From: Ypsolopha sequella
Lineage: Eukaryota; Arthropoda; Insecta; Lepidoptera; Ypsolophidae
Direction of reading: 5' to 3'
DNA: 64,000 nt
Assembly (NCBI GenBank): GCA_934047225.1
Contig: OW203993.1
Location: forward strand, 28,224,069 to 28,288,068
Below, piece after piece: positions 1 through 10,847 of the stretch; position 1 is the stretch's first letter; every line of letters begins with the position of its first letter. The notes under the pieces were generated by a model. That model was not told the DNA's origin and ran no database searches. It saw only the letters and a program-made list of their open reading frames with translations. Both the position numbers and the translations under genes were made by a program.

Positions 1-716
1 TTATGGGAGTTATATATGCGTTACTACCTGACAAGAAATAAGAAACCTACGAACGCCTATTTATCATTATCAAGCAGCATTTCGAAATAGAAATGGTAGC
101 CATTAAATGCGATTATGAGATGGCGCTTATAAATGGAATTAAAAAAGCTTTTCCAAACACCCAAATAACGGGCTGCTATTATCATTTTAATAAGGCCGTT
201 TGGAAAAAAGCGTCAACATTGCGTCGTGATGTGCCAAAAAATGTGACAGAGAGTGCCAAAAAATTGTCAGAGTATGTTCCAATTTACCTCTGCTACCTTC
301 TTCGTACATTACGGAATAATGGACAAGCATTATTGAAAAGGCAACGGAAAACGAAGAAATTGTGGCTTTTTTAAATTACTTCTAACGACAATGGCTACAA
401 TCTCTGGAAGATATAAGCTGTCCTAGCATTTATAATTTTCGTACAAACAATGCACTCGAAGGTTGGCACAGGCGGCTGAACGCGAAAATAAAATCAAAGC
501 CAACCCTGTTACTATTCCTCGAAGCTCTTAGAAAAGAAGCCCGTTGGCAAGATCGCAAATTCAAGAATATTTTATTTGAAGGAAATAAGAGAAGAAAGCT
601 CGATATTATGTTTAATGCCAAATACAAAAGAGAGCTGCAAAAGCTTGAGGGTCAAAAAGTTTGTCCATTTGAATTTTTGGTAAATCTTGGTCATATCAAA
701 AGGATACTGGGGGCAT
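1..716 (+). pseudogene. MULE transposase relic, C-terminal part
   Basis: This is the broken 3' part of a MULE-family transposase, cut by the window's left edge. The frame opens with a YALLPDKK segment followed by an in-frame TAA near base 41. It continues with the CDYE catalytic-type motif and the GCYYHF motif (near 168-187) typical of MULE cores, and later with ALEGWHRRLNAK and WQDRKF motifs (about 450-560). Frame changes near 290 and 370 show decay. It closely resembles the relic at 10848-12212 and the copy inside the 24746-35492 element, so three members of one FLYWCH/MULE lineage lie in this window. The upstream FLYWCH finger lies outside the window. No TIRs were identified. Confidence 0.8.
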
Positions 717-1574
717 AAATTTAGGAGAATTACTACACCTCATATCACAATAACTTTTTAGGAGATGCTACTATTATTTCAAACTTTCCTTTTATTTCAA
801 ATAAATTTAACGCAGTTTTAAAAAGACTTTCAATACCTAAGGTTAAAATTGTTTTGAAGTAGGTCCATTCAGTAAGTATAAACTAATGATTAAGATTGTC
901 TTGTATTTTCTTATCCCTTGGTTAAAGTAGATATAAGTAATTTGATGTATAGTATAAGTTTATGTGAAAAAAAAAGACATGATCTTGCTAAGTTTCTTGC
1001 CCGTTCTTCTTAGCAAGACTAATCGAATGGGCGGAGGTAGGCATGTATTTATATATGTAACCTATTACTATGTAGTATATTACATAGTTATTACATATAT
1101 ATTACATAACCTTATTAGTATGAAGTATATAGGATGGGATTTGATCGGCCGCCTGGATTCGTGCTGGGGGCTCGTTGATCATTGAACCTTGTCCCTGGTC
1201 CCTGGCCGGGTCTCCGGTATGGGTTCGGGCGGTTGATTGGATTTCACCTTGTATAATAATATTTTACCTATAATTTTAATCGTATATATATTGCTACATA
1301 AATTAAATAAACATTTAATCTAAGTAGTTCATGTACATTCATTATTTTATTACATATTTTTATTAGATTAAAATTTGACTTGTGAAACGTGTATTATATA
1401 TACCTACTTTGCAAAATGAACTTTTTGAATTTTTAATTGTACACATTTAAAAGATGACGATTACCTATATAGACGTTCTGCTATACAGACTATCTGATAG
1501 TTGGTCATTTTACTACATGGACGTTTTGCTAATTAGGCATACAGCTCATTAGACGTTTCGTGCTGTAGGAAGTT
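717..1574. other. AT-rich stretch without a gene
   Basis: No coding region is supported. The 3' flank of the MULE relic gives way to AT-rich sequence. From about 1460 to 1590 a loose repeat of a motif resembling TAGACGTTTTGCTA occurs three to four times, just before the Gypsy remnant. Confidence 0.5.
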
Positions 1575-2955
1575 TTGCTACTTAGACTTTCTGATCGGGA
1601 GGGTGTAGTACAATCAAAGGGTTCAACTGAGGCTGAGTTGTCCATACAAAATGTTGTTGCAAAAGTAAAATGCGAAGTAGTGGCAGACCATCTCCTTAAA
1701 TATCCTTTGTTGTTAGGCCAGACGTTTACTGAACAGCCTCATATTCAAATACTTAAGACTAATAAACATTTACGGATAACAACTTGTTACGAAACGATTG
1801 AAGAAGACTCGAGGTATTTAAATTTGAAAGTAGCCAGTAGTGAAAAATCTCGAATTTGTTGATGTCACTTGCGATTCTGAATTTGAAGTTTGTAAAGAGC
1901 TGTTTCAGGGCACAGCCTAATAGAGAATATCAAGTCAAGGAGGGAGTATATCGAAACGAAAGGGGGTTGGGCATGATTGCGATAGTACCATCAACAACCG
2001 TTCCTTTACAATTTAAGAAGGGTGAATTGATTGCACGTGTAGAAATTGTAATAGAATCGTTTGGTATTTGCGAAATTAATAGAATAAAAACTAGACCTTT
2101 AGAGCCTTTTACTTCAGATCAGTTGCATATGGGGAACATTTCAGAGGAACAGAGAGATAAACTACTAAAATGGATAAATTATTACCGGGACTGTTTTGCG
2201 ACGTCTCTTAATGAGTTGGGTTGTACAGATTTAGAAAAAATGAATATAGATTTAAGCTATGATCAACTTATTGTATATAGACCGTACAGATTATCACAAA
2301 AAGAGCGCGAGGAAGTACAAGGCATGGTTGACGAGTTGAGTAGCAACGGAATAGTACGTGAATCTAATTCACCCTTCGCAAGCCCTATCATATTGGTACG
2401 TAAAAAGACAGGGGATAGAAGGCTTTGCGTAGATTATAGAGCATTAAATCGAAAATCTATTAAACAACATTATCGTCTGCCTTGTATGGAGGACCAAATG
2501 AACAGGTTGTCTGGTAATAGTTATTATTGCACATTGGATTTAGCGAGTGGCTATTATCAGGTAGAATTAAATGAAGATTCGTAACACCAGATGGTCAATG
2601 GGAATTCAATCGAATGCCATTTGGACTTTCTAACGCTCCGGCGGTATTTCAAAGAACGATAAATAAAGAGCTTGGTGCACTGTGGTTTAACCCGGCTATA
2701 GCTTATATGGATGATGTTTTAGTCCCATCAAAAACATTAGGGGAAGGATTGGACAAGCTTGAGGAGATATTTAAAAGATTGAGACAATTTGATTTAACAT
2801 TAAAACCCAGTAAATGTAATTTTTTTCAAACGTTTGTGGAGTTTCTAGGGTTTGAAATTACAGTAGAAGGTATTCAACCCGGTCAAAAGAAAATCGAAGC
2901 TATACAATCTTTTCCAACGCCGAAAAGTGTACACAATATAAGACAGTTCCTGGGA
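1575..2955 (+). pseudogene. Gypsy-type pol relic: protease-RT part
   Basis: This is the 5' part of a Gypsy (Ty3) LTR-retrotransposon pol. The first frame (1575-1862) reads as a degenerate retropepsin-like stretch. A second frame (1856-2584) carries the RT N-terminus: a PYRLSQKEREEV approach, IVRESNSPFASPIILVRKK, the RLCVDYRALN block and the TLDLASGYYQV block with the first RT aspartate. A TAA at 2582-2584 is followed by FNRMPFGLSNAPAVFQR and the catalytic AYMDDVL box (near 2704). The frame proceeds through FLGFEITVEGI into RQFLGL, where it is cut by a foreign insertion. The rest of pol resumes at 4180. Frame breaks and stops mean it cannot encode a working polymerase. Confidence 0.87.
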
Positions 2956-2960
2956 TTAGG

Positions 2961-4174
2961 GGCCGTTCATTTATTACGTAAGACGATTAGGAGGGGGAGG
3001 GGGTGTGAACAAGTCTTACTTTTTCTTACATGGGGGTGGGAGGGGGTCTAGATGATTCTTACGAAGGTCAAAAATTCTTAGGTATTTCGAAAAGCGCGCG
3101 GTCCTGTGTCGACACGCTGCGCCGCTACCTGAGTTTACAGGTCTGGCCTCAAAACCAGTGGTAATATTCTCCGTAGATGGAGGTCCTGACGAAAACCCCC
3201 GATACCAGAAAGTTATTGCCAGTGCAATAAAACATTTCAAAGACCAAAACTTAGATGCTGTGTTTATTGCTACCAATGCACCAGGCAGAAGTGCTTTCAA
3301 CAGAGTGGAAAGACGCATGGCACCTCTAAGCCTACCGTTATCTGGACTGGTGCTGCCACACGACACTTTCGGCTCTCATCTGGACACAAACGGAAAAACG
3401 GGAAAAATTTTGCTCAGGCTGGTAATATTTTGGCGGAAATTTGGAGTTCAATCATAATCGATAATGAACCGGTTGTTGCAGAATATTTGCCACCAGATGA
3501 TGCTAATAAAGAAAAATCACATCCGCTAGGTGGTGATGATCAATCTTGGTACTCAACCCATGTGCAGGAATCACAGTACTTTTTGCAAATAATGAAATGC
3601 ACTGATCTCGAATGCTGCCATGAATTAAGAAGTGATATTCGCAAAATTCTGCCACAAGGATTTTTCCCTGCAGCATGCCCACTACGATGCGAGCCATCAT
3701 TAATTTTTCCGACTCCTGAAGCGGTTCAGGAAACTGACCGCTTCATGCCACTCTTTTTAAGACTGACTATGAAGGCTGACATTGATAATCAATTAGATAA
3801 AGCGCCGTATGACTTCTACTGTCCGTCAGTCAAAGATGCACTGGAAGGCAGAATATGTGTAGTTTGTCAAAAATATTTTGCATCGAAGAAGGCTGTGCAG
3901 ATACACAAAAAAACACATGGGATGACTGCAAAAATTGACAAAGAGCGTGCTTCAGCCGCATACTCTAGACTTGGTACTGAAGTCATGTGCCGAATGAAAA
4001 AAGACGTCGTTGAGTGGGTGAACGTGGATGAAGTTATCGTCGATGAAGCAGTGGAACCGACAACGCAAAGGGATGTTCCAGTTGCTGATCCACTTTCGGA
4101 ATGGCTGCTGAGCCCCTGGACAAATGATTCAGTGCTCTAAAATTCTTTGTCTCACCACATTTTTGATTACATTT
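2961..4174 (+). mobile_element. Insertion of about 1.2 kb splitting Gypsy pol
   Basis: The Gypsy frame reads FLGL, then resumes after this block with the linker and RNase H. The pentamer TTAGG stands on both sides (2956-2960 and 4175-4179), as expected of a 5-bp target duplication. The left end begins GGCCGTTCATTTATTACG followed by G-rich sequence, a start I remember as recurrent in insect repeats. I see no matching inverted terminus on the right, so the class is unresolved. It carries the orphan frame at 3158-4140. Confidence 0.6.
3158..4140 (+). pseudogene. Repeat-borne protein with C2H2-like finger, function unknown
   Basis: Two overlapping frames (3158-3457 and 3430-4140) together make one protein of about 320 residues, broken once near 3430. 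The first begins VFSVDGGPDENPRYQKV and continues with FIATNAPGRSAFNRVERRM. The second carries CTDLECC and, near its end, CVVCQKYFASKKAVQIHKKTH, which fits a C2H2 zinc finger (C-x2-C-x12-H-x4-H). I recall proteins of this kind as repeated, uncharacterised arthropod sequences, but I cannot name the family. It sits inside the insertion that interrupts Gypsy pol, so it is probably encoded by a transposon rather than a host gene. Function: not assignable from sequence. Confidence 0.55.
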
Positions 4175-4179
4175 TTAGG

Positions 4180-4488
4180 CAATAGCAAGTTTTTTCAGGA
4201 AATGTATAAAGGGCTTCGCTGAAATTGCTAAACCTTTAACAAAATTGTTAAAAAATAACTGTCCTTGGTCCTGGGAGATAGGTCAGAAGAATGCATTTGA
4301 TGAACTAAAACAAAGACTAGTCACTAGACCCATTCTGGTTTTATATAATCCTACCTACTGTTCAGATTTACATACTGACGCGAGTAAGTGGGGAGTAGGT
4401 GGAATTCTCTTCCAAGAACAAGAATCGGGGGACTTAAAACCGGTTGCGTATTTAAACCAGCAAAGAAACTGTCTAATGACATTTTTTT
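4180..4488 (+). pseudogene. Gypsy-type pol relic: RT thumb and RNase H start
   Basis: This continues the Gypsy pol interrupted at 2956. The segment reads KGFAEIAKPLTKLL (near 4206), WSWEIGQKNAFDELK and then the RNase H opening LHTDASKWGVGGILFQ (near 4370), with the expected first RNase H aspartate. It ends at about 4470 in an unrelated T-rich stretch. RNase H beyond its first motif, integrase and the 3' LTR are not found downstream, so the copy is truncated. Confidence 0.85.
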
Positions 4489-4766
4489 TTATTTGGGCAT
4501 GTAGCCCTATCAAATGATTCATTCAAGTCTAAACCTAAACCACGCACAAGTCCTTCAGGAGATATAGCCGATCGCAATTTTGGAAAAACAATTTTTTATT
4601 ACTTATTGTATAGATATATATTTTTATGTCAGACCGGGAACATTTCAATCCACCCTCGTATGTTCTAGTCACCAAAAGTCAAATGTTATGTACCTACCTA
4701 AAGTAATAAATTTACTCTTTAGGAAAATCCAAAAATAACTATCCCAATAATAAAAATACTGAGCAT
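4489..4766. other. No gene seen
   Basis: AT-rich sequence between the truncated Gypsy remnant and the palindromic repeat cluster. No coding or RNA feature can be supported. Confidence 0.5.
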
Positions 4767-5132
4767 GTACAGTGGAGACCACATCAAGCTACACTTGCAG
4801 TACGACATCAGCCCCTGCAGAGAACAATATTAGGGAGGTACAGTGGAGACCACATCAAGCTATACACTTGCAGTACGTACGCCATTAGCCCCTACAGAGA
4901 AGAATATAAGATAGGTACAAAGCCCAATGTGTTCAACTTGATACGGTATCCACTGTACAAATTCCAATGTGTGTAACTTGATACGGTCTCCACTGTACCA
5001 AGTATCTATAGAGATAGGTAGTATGAATTCGACTTAATAAATCAAAGTTACCTGGTGTAGGTATTTATGTTTTATTGACAGGTGTGAAAAAATTAAAAAG
5101 TGAAACGTAGGTGTACGTGTACAGTGGAGACC
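4767..5132. repeat. Palindromic cluster of a GTACAGTGGAGACC 14-mer
   Basis: The 14-mer GTACAGTGGAGACC occurs forward at 4767, 4838 and 5119. It occurs in reverse complement at 4985-4998 and, with one change, at 4945-4958. The two left copies share a longer unit of about 70 bp (a CACATCAAGCT block, then CTTGCAGTACG and AGCCCCT). The two reverse copies share an AATGTGT-AACTTGATACGGT block. This is an inverted array that could fold into a large hairpin. It could be stacked termini of a non-autonomous element or a small satellite; I cannot decide. It ends just before the LINE at 5152. Confidence 0.75.
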
Positions 5133-5151
5133 ACGACCACCGTACATCACG

Positions 5152-6607
5152 AAAGTTGACTCTCAAAGCATCGAGCATCTACGTTTTGCAGGTCCTCATG
5201 CGGCAAGGCTGTTGGCATTATTATTTAATTTGTGTGTAAGTCACTCATATCTACCTGAAAATCTGATGAAAACAATTGTAGTTCCTATCATTAAAAACAA
5301 AACAGGAGATGTAAGTGACAAAACAAACTACAGACCTATATCTTTGGCAACTGTCTTTGCAAAGGTGCTTGACAGCCTTCTAAACGCAGAGCTCAAAAAG
5401 CATTTTATACCGCACGATAATCAGTTTGGTTTTCGCAATGCATTATCAACAGACAACGCTATACTGTGTCTCAAGCAGGCCGTTAAGTATTACACAGAAC
5501 GTAAAACGCCCATATATGCATGTTTCCTTGACCTGTCGAAGGCCTTTGACCTGGTTTCCTATAAAATACTGTGGCAAAAACTTGAAGAAATCAAAACACC
5601 ATATGAGATTACGGCCATATTAAAGTATTGGTACGGAAACCAGATCAACGGTGTTCGATGGGCAGGTGCGCTATCTGAGCCGTTCGGCTTGGAGTGCGGG
5701 GTGAGGCAGGGCGGCCTGAGCTCCACCACGCTCTCCAACCTATATGTTGACGGGCTGATCGGCGAGCTAAGCAGCACTCGTCTAGGCTGTCATGTGGACG
5801 GCGTCTGCGTGAACAATATTAGCTATGCCGATGACATGGTGCTGCTTAGCGCTTCGATCGGCGGCCTCAGGAAACTTGTGGCCATATGTGAACAATATGC
5901 AGCTCATCACGGTCTTCTCTATAATGTAAAGAAGAGCGAGATCATGGTTTTTGAGGCCGGAGGTAAGTGCCCAATGTATGTGCCACCCATTACTCTCCAT
6001 GGCGTGGAACTACAGAGGGTGTTCAAGTATCTTGGGCATATAATTGCCGCCGACCTCAAAGATGATGAAGATATTGAGAGGGCGCGAAGGGCATTGTCAG
6101 TAAGAGCAAACATGGTGGCTCGCAGGTTTGCGCGCACATCAGGTGATGTTAAGATTACCCTTTTTAGGGCCTTTTGCACTTCTTTTTATGCGTGCAGCCT
6201 GTGGGCTAAGTACACTCAGAAAGCTTACAATGCCCTTCGTGTTCAATACAACAATGCGTTTAGGATGCTGATGGGGTTGCCGCGACACTGCAGTGCCTCA
6301 GGCATGTTTGCAGAGGCGCGAGTTGATTGTTTTCATGCCACTCTAAGAAAAAGATGCGCGTCCCTGGTGCGCAGAGTGCGCGGCAGCAACAACAGTATCC
6401 TGGCCATGATAGCGGACAGGCTTGATTGCTGTTACATGAATCACTGCTGCAGTATTCATGTGGCAGTGAACAGACCTGTCTTCTCTAAAATTAATAATTT
6501 TAATGTTACTAACACTTAGCATAGGACTAGACTAAGTTTACTAACAAAATTTGTGATCCATAGTTGGTCTTCCAATAAATGATTTGATTTGATTTGATTT
6601 GATTTGA
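5152..6607 (+). mobile_element. 5'-truncated non-LTR retrotransposon (LINE)
   Basis: The copy begins inside the linker before the RT domain, has no endonuclease, and ends in a short 3' UTR and a five-fold TTTGA-type tail (6581-6607). 5' truncation plus a microsatellite tail is the usual mark of target-primed reverse transcription. It belongs to the same family as the LINE at 46417-54519: both share CGVRQGGL, SYADDMVLL and CSASGMFAEAR motifs. Confidence 0.88.
5212..6519 (+). CDS. LINE reverse transcriptase (partial ORF2)
   Basis: An open frame of 435 codons encodes most of a non-LTR reverse transcriptase, the enzyme that copies LINE RNA at a nicked target. Visible blocks in order: TNYRPISLATVFAKVLD (RT block 1), DNQFGFRNALSTDNAI, FLDLSKAFDLVSY with the first catalytic Asp, LECGVRQGGLSS, SYADDMVLLS with the YADD box, and FKYLGHII. 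The C-terminal part has CSASGMFAEARVD. The N-terminal endonuclease is missing because the copy is 5' truncated, so it has no start of its own; the coding sense extends upstream to about 5152. I judge the family to be CR1/Rex-like; a phylogeny would be needed to fix the clade. Confidence 0.88.
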   Translation: MALLFNLCVSHSYLPENLMKTIVVPIIKNKTGDVSDKTNYRPISLATVFAKVLDSLLNAELKKHFIPHDNQFGFRNALSTDNAILCLKQAVKYYTERKTPIYACFLDLSKAFDLVSYKILWQKLEEIKTPYEITAILKYWYGNQINGVRWAGALSEPFGLECGVRQGGLSSTTLSNLYVDGLIGELSSTRLGCHVDGVCVNNISYADDMVLLSASIGGLRKLVAICEQYAAHHGLLYNVKKSEIMVFEAGGKCPMYVPPITLHGVELQRVFKYLGHIIAADLKDDEDIERARRALSVRANMVARRFARTSGDVKITLFRAFCTSFYACSLWAKYTQKAYNALRVQYNNAFRMLMGLPRHCSASGMFAEARVDCFHATLRKRCASLVRRVRGSNNSILAMIADRLDCCYMNHCCSIHVAVNRPVFSKINNFNVTNT

Positions 6608-6872
6608 AAACATCTTTGAAACCACCCTCCCCCTTCCTAAAAAAAGGTAGCAGCTAGGTAGTAAAAGTGGTATTCGAATTTTAATGGCTACTTTACTAGC
6701 AATCTAATTCAAAGCACATATCGCTTTCTAAATACACATCGAGTTATACATGTATCTACTATATATTATGACATATATATGTATTGCGTTACGGTATGCT
6801 ATGACGTTGCGTTGCGTGCGTTACATCTCTTTCTTTTAGCACCCTGTCCCGCTTTAGATTAGCCAGCCAAAT
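6608..6872. other. No gene seen
   Basis: Short AT-rich spacer with TATA-rich dinucleotide runs and a degenerate GCGTTACG/GCGTTGCG series near 6785-6820. Nothing codes. Confidence 0.45.
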
Positions 6873-8245
6873 ATGCGTTTTATTGTCGCGATACGTCTCG
6901 CTTCGCATCGGAGTTGGCGTCATCCTGCACGCAAATCTCGCACTCTTAGGACAAGAAAACCTCATACATTAAATGATGCATTCAACATCGCTCTTGAGGA
7001 AGAAAAGTTTTGCCTTCTACGAAATGCCAAGAACAATAATTTTGATTCTAACAAGTCTAGATTTTGTACTAAATGTAAAAAACGGGGCATACTGTCTCAC
7101 ACTGCAGAAAGTACCCTTCTAATACTTTCCAATCTAATACCAAACCAAGTTTTACAAAACCTAGTACTTCTAATTACAAACCTAATGTTAAACCTACTAC
7201 TACTAAACCTGTGTATAAGGTTACTCCTGAATATAAAACATGCAAGTATTGTAAAAAACCAGGACACGTAGTAGAAAAATGCTATAAACTGAAAAATAAA
7301 AACCAAAAATTCCGAAACTTTAAAAATGCATTCTTTAATGCATTCCGCTCTGATGAACTTCATCCATTGCCAGGCACATCTTCTATAAATGTGGTTAAAG
7401 GGTGAGAATAATATTTATGTAATGTTTGCGACTCTATGTTCTAAATATGGGTTTTTAAAATTTCTTGTGGATACTGGTGCCACTGCATTAATTATAAGCC
7501 TTAACAGCTTACAGCCAAATGTACCAATTGATAAAAGTCATACTATGCAAATAAGAGGTATAACTAACAATGTTAGTCACCCAGAAGTTGCTTATTTGGG
7601 ACATGTTATAACTAAGGATGGTGTTCAACCAGATCCTAACAAAACTGAAGCAACTAAAAAATAAAACTTTTTCCAAAAAATGTAAAAGATGTAAAATAAT
7701 GTTTGGGTTTGTTTGGTTATTACCGAAGTTTCATTGAAATTTTTTTCAAAATAACAAAATCTCTTACAAGTTTACATTGGGTGCAGTTCTTAGTCAAGGT
7801 GAAATCGGTAAAGATCTACCTGTTGCTTTCGCGTCTCAAACTTTAAATAAAGCTGAACAAAACTATAGTACCACAGACAAAGAATTATTAGCAATAAAGT
7901 AAGCTATTCAGTCCTTTCGACCATATCTTTATGGACGACACTTCAAAGTGGTCACCGACCATGAACCAGCAAAATATTTCAAACGAAATCGAGATCCAGG
8001 AAGTAGTAGACTGGTCCGATGAAAATTAAGTCTCGAATATTTTGATTATGAGATAATTTATAAACCTGGTCGAGCAAATTCTAATGTAGATTATTTATCG
8101 AGGATACAAAAAAAATCCCTTACTCTGATAAATCAGAAACCTACTCAGACTTTCTTAAATTTTTCGAAAATGAAACTGAATTTACTTTTAGAACTTGCAT
8201 ATCTACTTCAGTAAATAATGCATTATTTTGATAAAATAGTATATT
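6873..8245 (+). pseudogene. Second Gypsy-type gag-pol relic, internally deleted
   Basis: This is a decayed Gypsy element different from the one at 1575. A gag end with a zinc knuckle CKYCKKPGHVVEKC (near 7240) is followed by a retropepsin with FLVDTGATALII (near 7460). Soon after, the sequence jumps to the RT C-terminus (YLGHVITKDGVQPDP, near 7600). Most of RT, including the catalytic box, is therefore deleted. RNase H follows with [27 protein letters not shown] and YKPGRANSNVDYLSR motifs (7780-8105), broken by at least two stops. No LTRs were recognised. Confidence 0.82.
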
Positions 8246-8712
8246 ATTTTTGGAATATTTTTCTAGGGATCTGTTAAACAGAAACGCGATTGGAGAAATT
8301 CGGCTCGATAGAAATATTTATTGAAATGTGGTCTTTTTCGACACCATTTCTCCTGGTTTGACAAATTAGAATGACACATGGACATTTTGTACTAATAAAA
8401 AACAGACTTTTTGCTACTTTTCCACGAATCCGTCCCTCTCGCACTGAGGGTTTTTTCGCATATGTATTAACAGGGACTCTAACTTTTACATATCGCCTTA
8501 ACCCCAAAAATGGCCCCTCTTTTTAGAGCAATGGGTCCTACAATCGCCCCTAGAGTGACCGTAAATGTGTGTTAGTACGACGATACAGAGGTTCTGCAAA
8601 AGCGATAGTATGTACCAAGATATCTAAGATAAGTTCTTGTAGCGCGACTCTAGAGCTCTCAGCGTATTTCAGCGCGACTTTGTCTCTGAATTACATTTAA
8701 TGACTATACTAC
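8246..8712. other. No gene seen
   Basis: Sequence between the Gypsy relic and the mariner element. Short open frames here have no recognisable motif. I can support no feature. Confidence 0.4.
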
Positions 8713-10024
8713 TCTGTGTAAAAAGTATCGGGAATTGATAAATTACAGAACGCGCGGTAAACATATCGACCTATTTTTTTTTTTCGTAAGTTGGTAGCAC
8801 TGTACTGAGTTACCGCGCGAACTTTGAGTGCAATATGTGACTCAGTGTAATTACAGCTTCTCTTTTTGTATTTCATTGTTTTAAGTGTTCTGCGATTTTG
8901 CTATGGAAGCATTTGTTGAACAAAGAGTTTGCCTTAAATTTTGCGTATCAAACGAGATTTCCTGTGCCGAATCACTAAAAATGTTGCAGAAGACTTACGG
9001 TGATTCGTGTATCTCAAAATCACGGGTTTATGCATGGTATAAAGTATTTAAAGAAGGCCGACAAGTGGTAACTGATTTGCCTCGTTCTGGTCGACCCCCA
9101 ACCGCTGCGAATGATGAAAACGCCAATCTAATCAAGAGTCTGGTGCTTGAAAATCGTCGTATGAGTCTTAGAGAGTTAGCTCTAGAGGTAAACGTATCTT
9201 TTAAGTCCGTTCATAATATTCTGATGGACATTTTGGGCATGAAACGCGTCGCTGCACGATTAGTTTCAAAAGAGCTCAATTTTGTCCAAAAAGAGCATCG
9301 AAAGCAGGTTGCTGAAGACATGATTTCCCGATCTTCTACGGACTCCACCTTCATGAACCGCATAATAACTGGCGACGAGACATGGGTTTATGAGTACGAT
9401 ATGCAAACAAGTCAACAGTCTTCACAATGGCGCCTCGAAAACGAACCGAAACCCAAAAAACCGCGTCAAAGCCGCTCGAAAATCAAGGTTATGCTGATAG
9501 TTTTCTTCGATTGCCGCGGTGTAGTGCACTATGAATTTCTTCCAGAGGGACAAACGGTGAATAAAGAATGTTATTTAGGCATCATGAGGCGTTTGCGTGA
9601 GAATATCCGCCGCAAACGGCCAGATTTATGGAACGACAATTCTTAGATTTTACACCATGATAATGCACCATCGCACAAAGCCATAATCGTGCAAGAGTTT
9701 TTAGCCAAAAACTCGACAAATGTCATCGACCAAGCGCCGTACTCACCTGATATGGCTCCGTCTGACTTTTTCCTGTTCCCGAGGCTAAAGTTACCACTTC
9801 GAGGAAGACGTTTCGAGTCGATTGAAGCTATAAAAGAAAATTCGCTGAAGGATTTGAAGACCATACCCCAATCAGCTTACAAAAAATGTATGGAGGACTG
9901 GGTCAAGCGCTGGCGTAGCTGTATTGCAAGCGAAGGGGCCTATTTTGAAGGCGACAAAATAAATTTTGGCGAATAAATTACTTTTTTGGTTTTATTGAAC
10001 AATTCCCGATAGTTTTTACACAGA
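8713..10024 (+). mobile_element. mariner (DD34D) DNA transposon
   Basis: Imperfect terminal inverted repeats bound the element: left CTGTGTAAAAAGTATCGGG (near 8715) and right CCCGATAGTTTTTACACAG (near 10005), one internal mismatch. A TA lies just outside each end, as required for Tc1/mariner. The length of about 1.3 kb is standard for mariner, and a single transposase fills the middle. Confidence 0.87.
8903..9976 (+). pseudogene. mariner transposase with one in-frame stop
   Basis: This encodes a mariner transposase that would bind the element's TIRs and cut and paste it at TA sites. The ATG at 8903 gives the usual MEAFVEQRVCLKFCV start. Paired N-terminal HTH regions follow, linked by RSGRPPTA (near 9084). 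The catalytic core shows TGDETWVYEYD (first Asp), HHDNAPSH (second Asp) and YSPDMAPSDFFLF (third Asp), 34 residues after the second, which defines DD34D. A TAG at 9644-9646, directly before the HHDNAP motif, is the only stop and stays in frame with the remaining 110 codons. The length of about 357 codons matches the family. A single substitution, or an assembly error, separates this from an intact gene. Confidence 0.9.
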
Positions 10025-10462
10025 AAGTATATTGATTCAATTTAAGAGATATTATTTTTTTCAACATAGTGGATCATATTTACATGGTAAAGAAGTGACA
10101 GCACAGCAAAATATATAATTTGAATTAAATAAATACACAGGTAAGTTTCAATACTGATTTATCCTTTTATTTACGTGAAATGTTAGTGCGAGTGTCATTT
10201 TATTGTAAGAATATGCATCTATTTTAGGTAAAAAATTTACGTGCTCCCAATATATGCAGTTTTTAATATAAAAATACATTTAGATTTACAGTTATAAACT
10301 ACGTTTAATTTTAATGTCTATAGGGTTTTGATGTCTACGAAGCAAGATGCCTATGTCTTGCAATGTCTACAAAATATAATGCCAGATCTAGTTAAGTGCC
10401 TACAAAGCATGATGCCACTTATTTTCCAGTTTTCCAGCAAGAAATCAATTTGCTAAAATATA
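10025..10462. other. No gene seen
   Basis: AT-rich spacer between the mariner right end and the MITE. From 10320 to 10420 the phrase ATGTCTACGAAGCA/ATGCC recurs with drift (ATGTCTACGAAGCAAGATGCC, then ATGTCTACAAAATATAATGCC, then GTGCCTACAAAGCATGATGCC), giving a weak tandem repeat of about 38 bp. Confidence 0.4.
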
Positions 10463-10678
10463 AAGCCGGCCACACACGATCAAGTTTACCGTCAAGTTTG
10501 CCGTACGCTTGAAGCGCCATCCAGTACAGGCAAAGAATAGGTAATGTCAAATATTTTTTGGTTTTGTTTTGAGATGGAAACGCTTGACTTTTTCGTGTTT
10601 CCATCTCAAAACCATACATTTTTTTTACATTTCCTCTTCTTTGCCTGTATCCTTCACTTGATCGTGTGTGGCCGGCTT
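10463..10678. repeat. MITE with 22-bp perfect TIRs
   Basis: A 216-bp element has termini AAGCCGGCCACACACG... at 10463 and its exact reverse complement at 10657-10678 (22 bp). Inside, a second inverted pair (TTTTGAGATGGAAACG near 10568 and CGTGTTTCCATCTCAAAA near 10593) forms a central hairpin. There is no transposase. The flanking duplication is unclear (TA or TAA). Confidence 0.8.
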
Positions 10679-10847
10679 AATACATATTCCGACTCTTTAG
10701 TTATAATTTCTTTATTACTGGCCACTTCAAACTCATTATCATTAAATATCAATCAACTTGACGCATGACAGCATCAACATTATGCACTTCACTCAAAAAA
10801 CAATTCATTATTTCATCATATTTCGTTTATACCTACAAGTTTTACGA

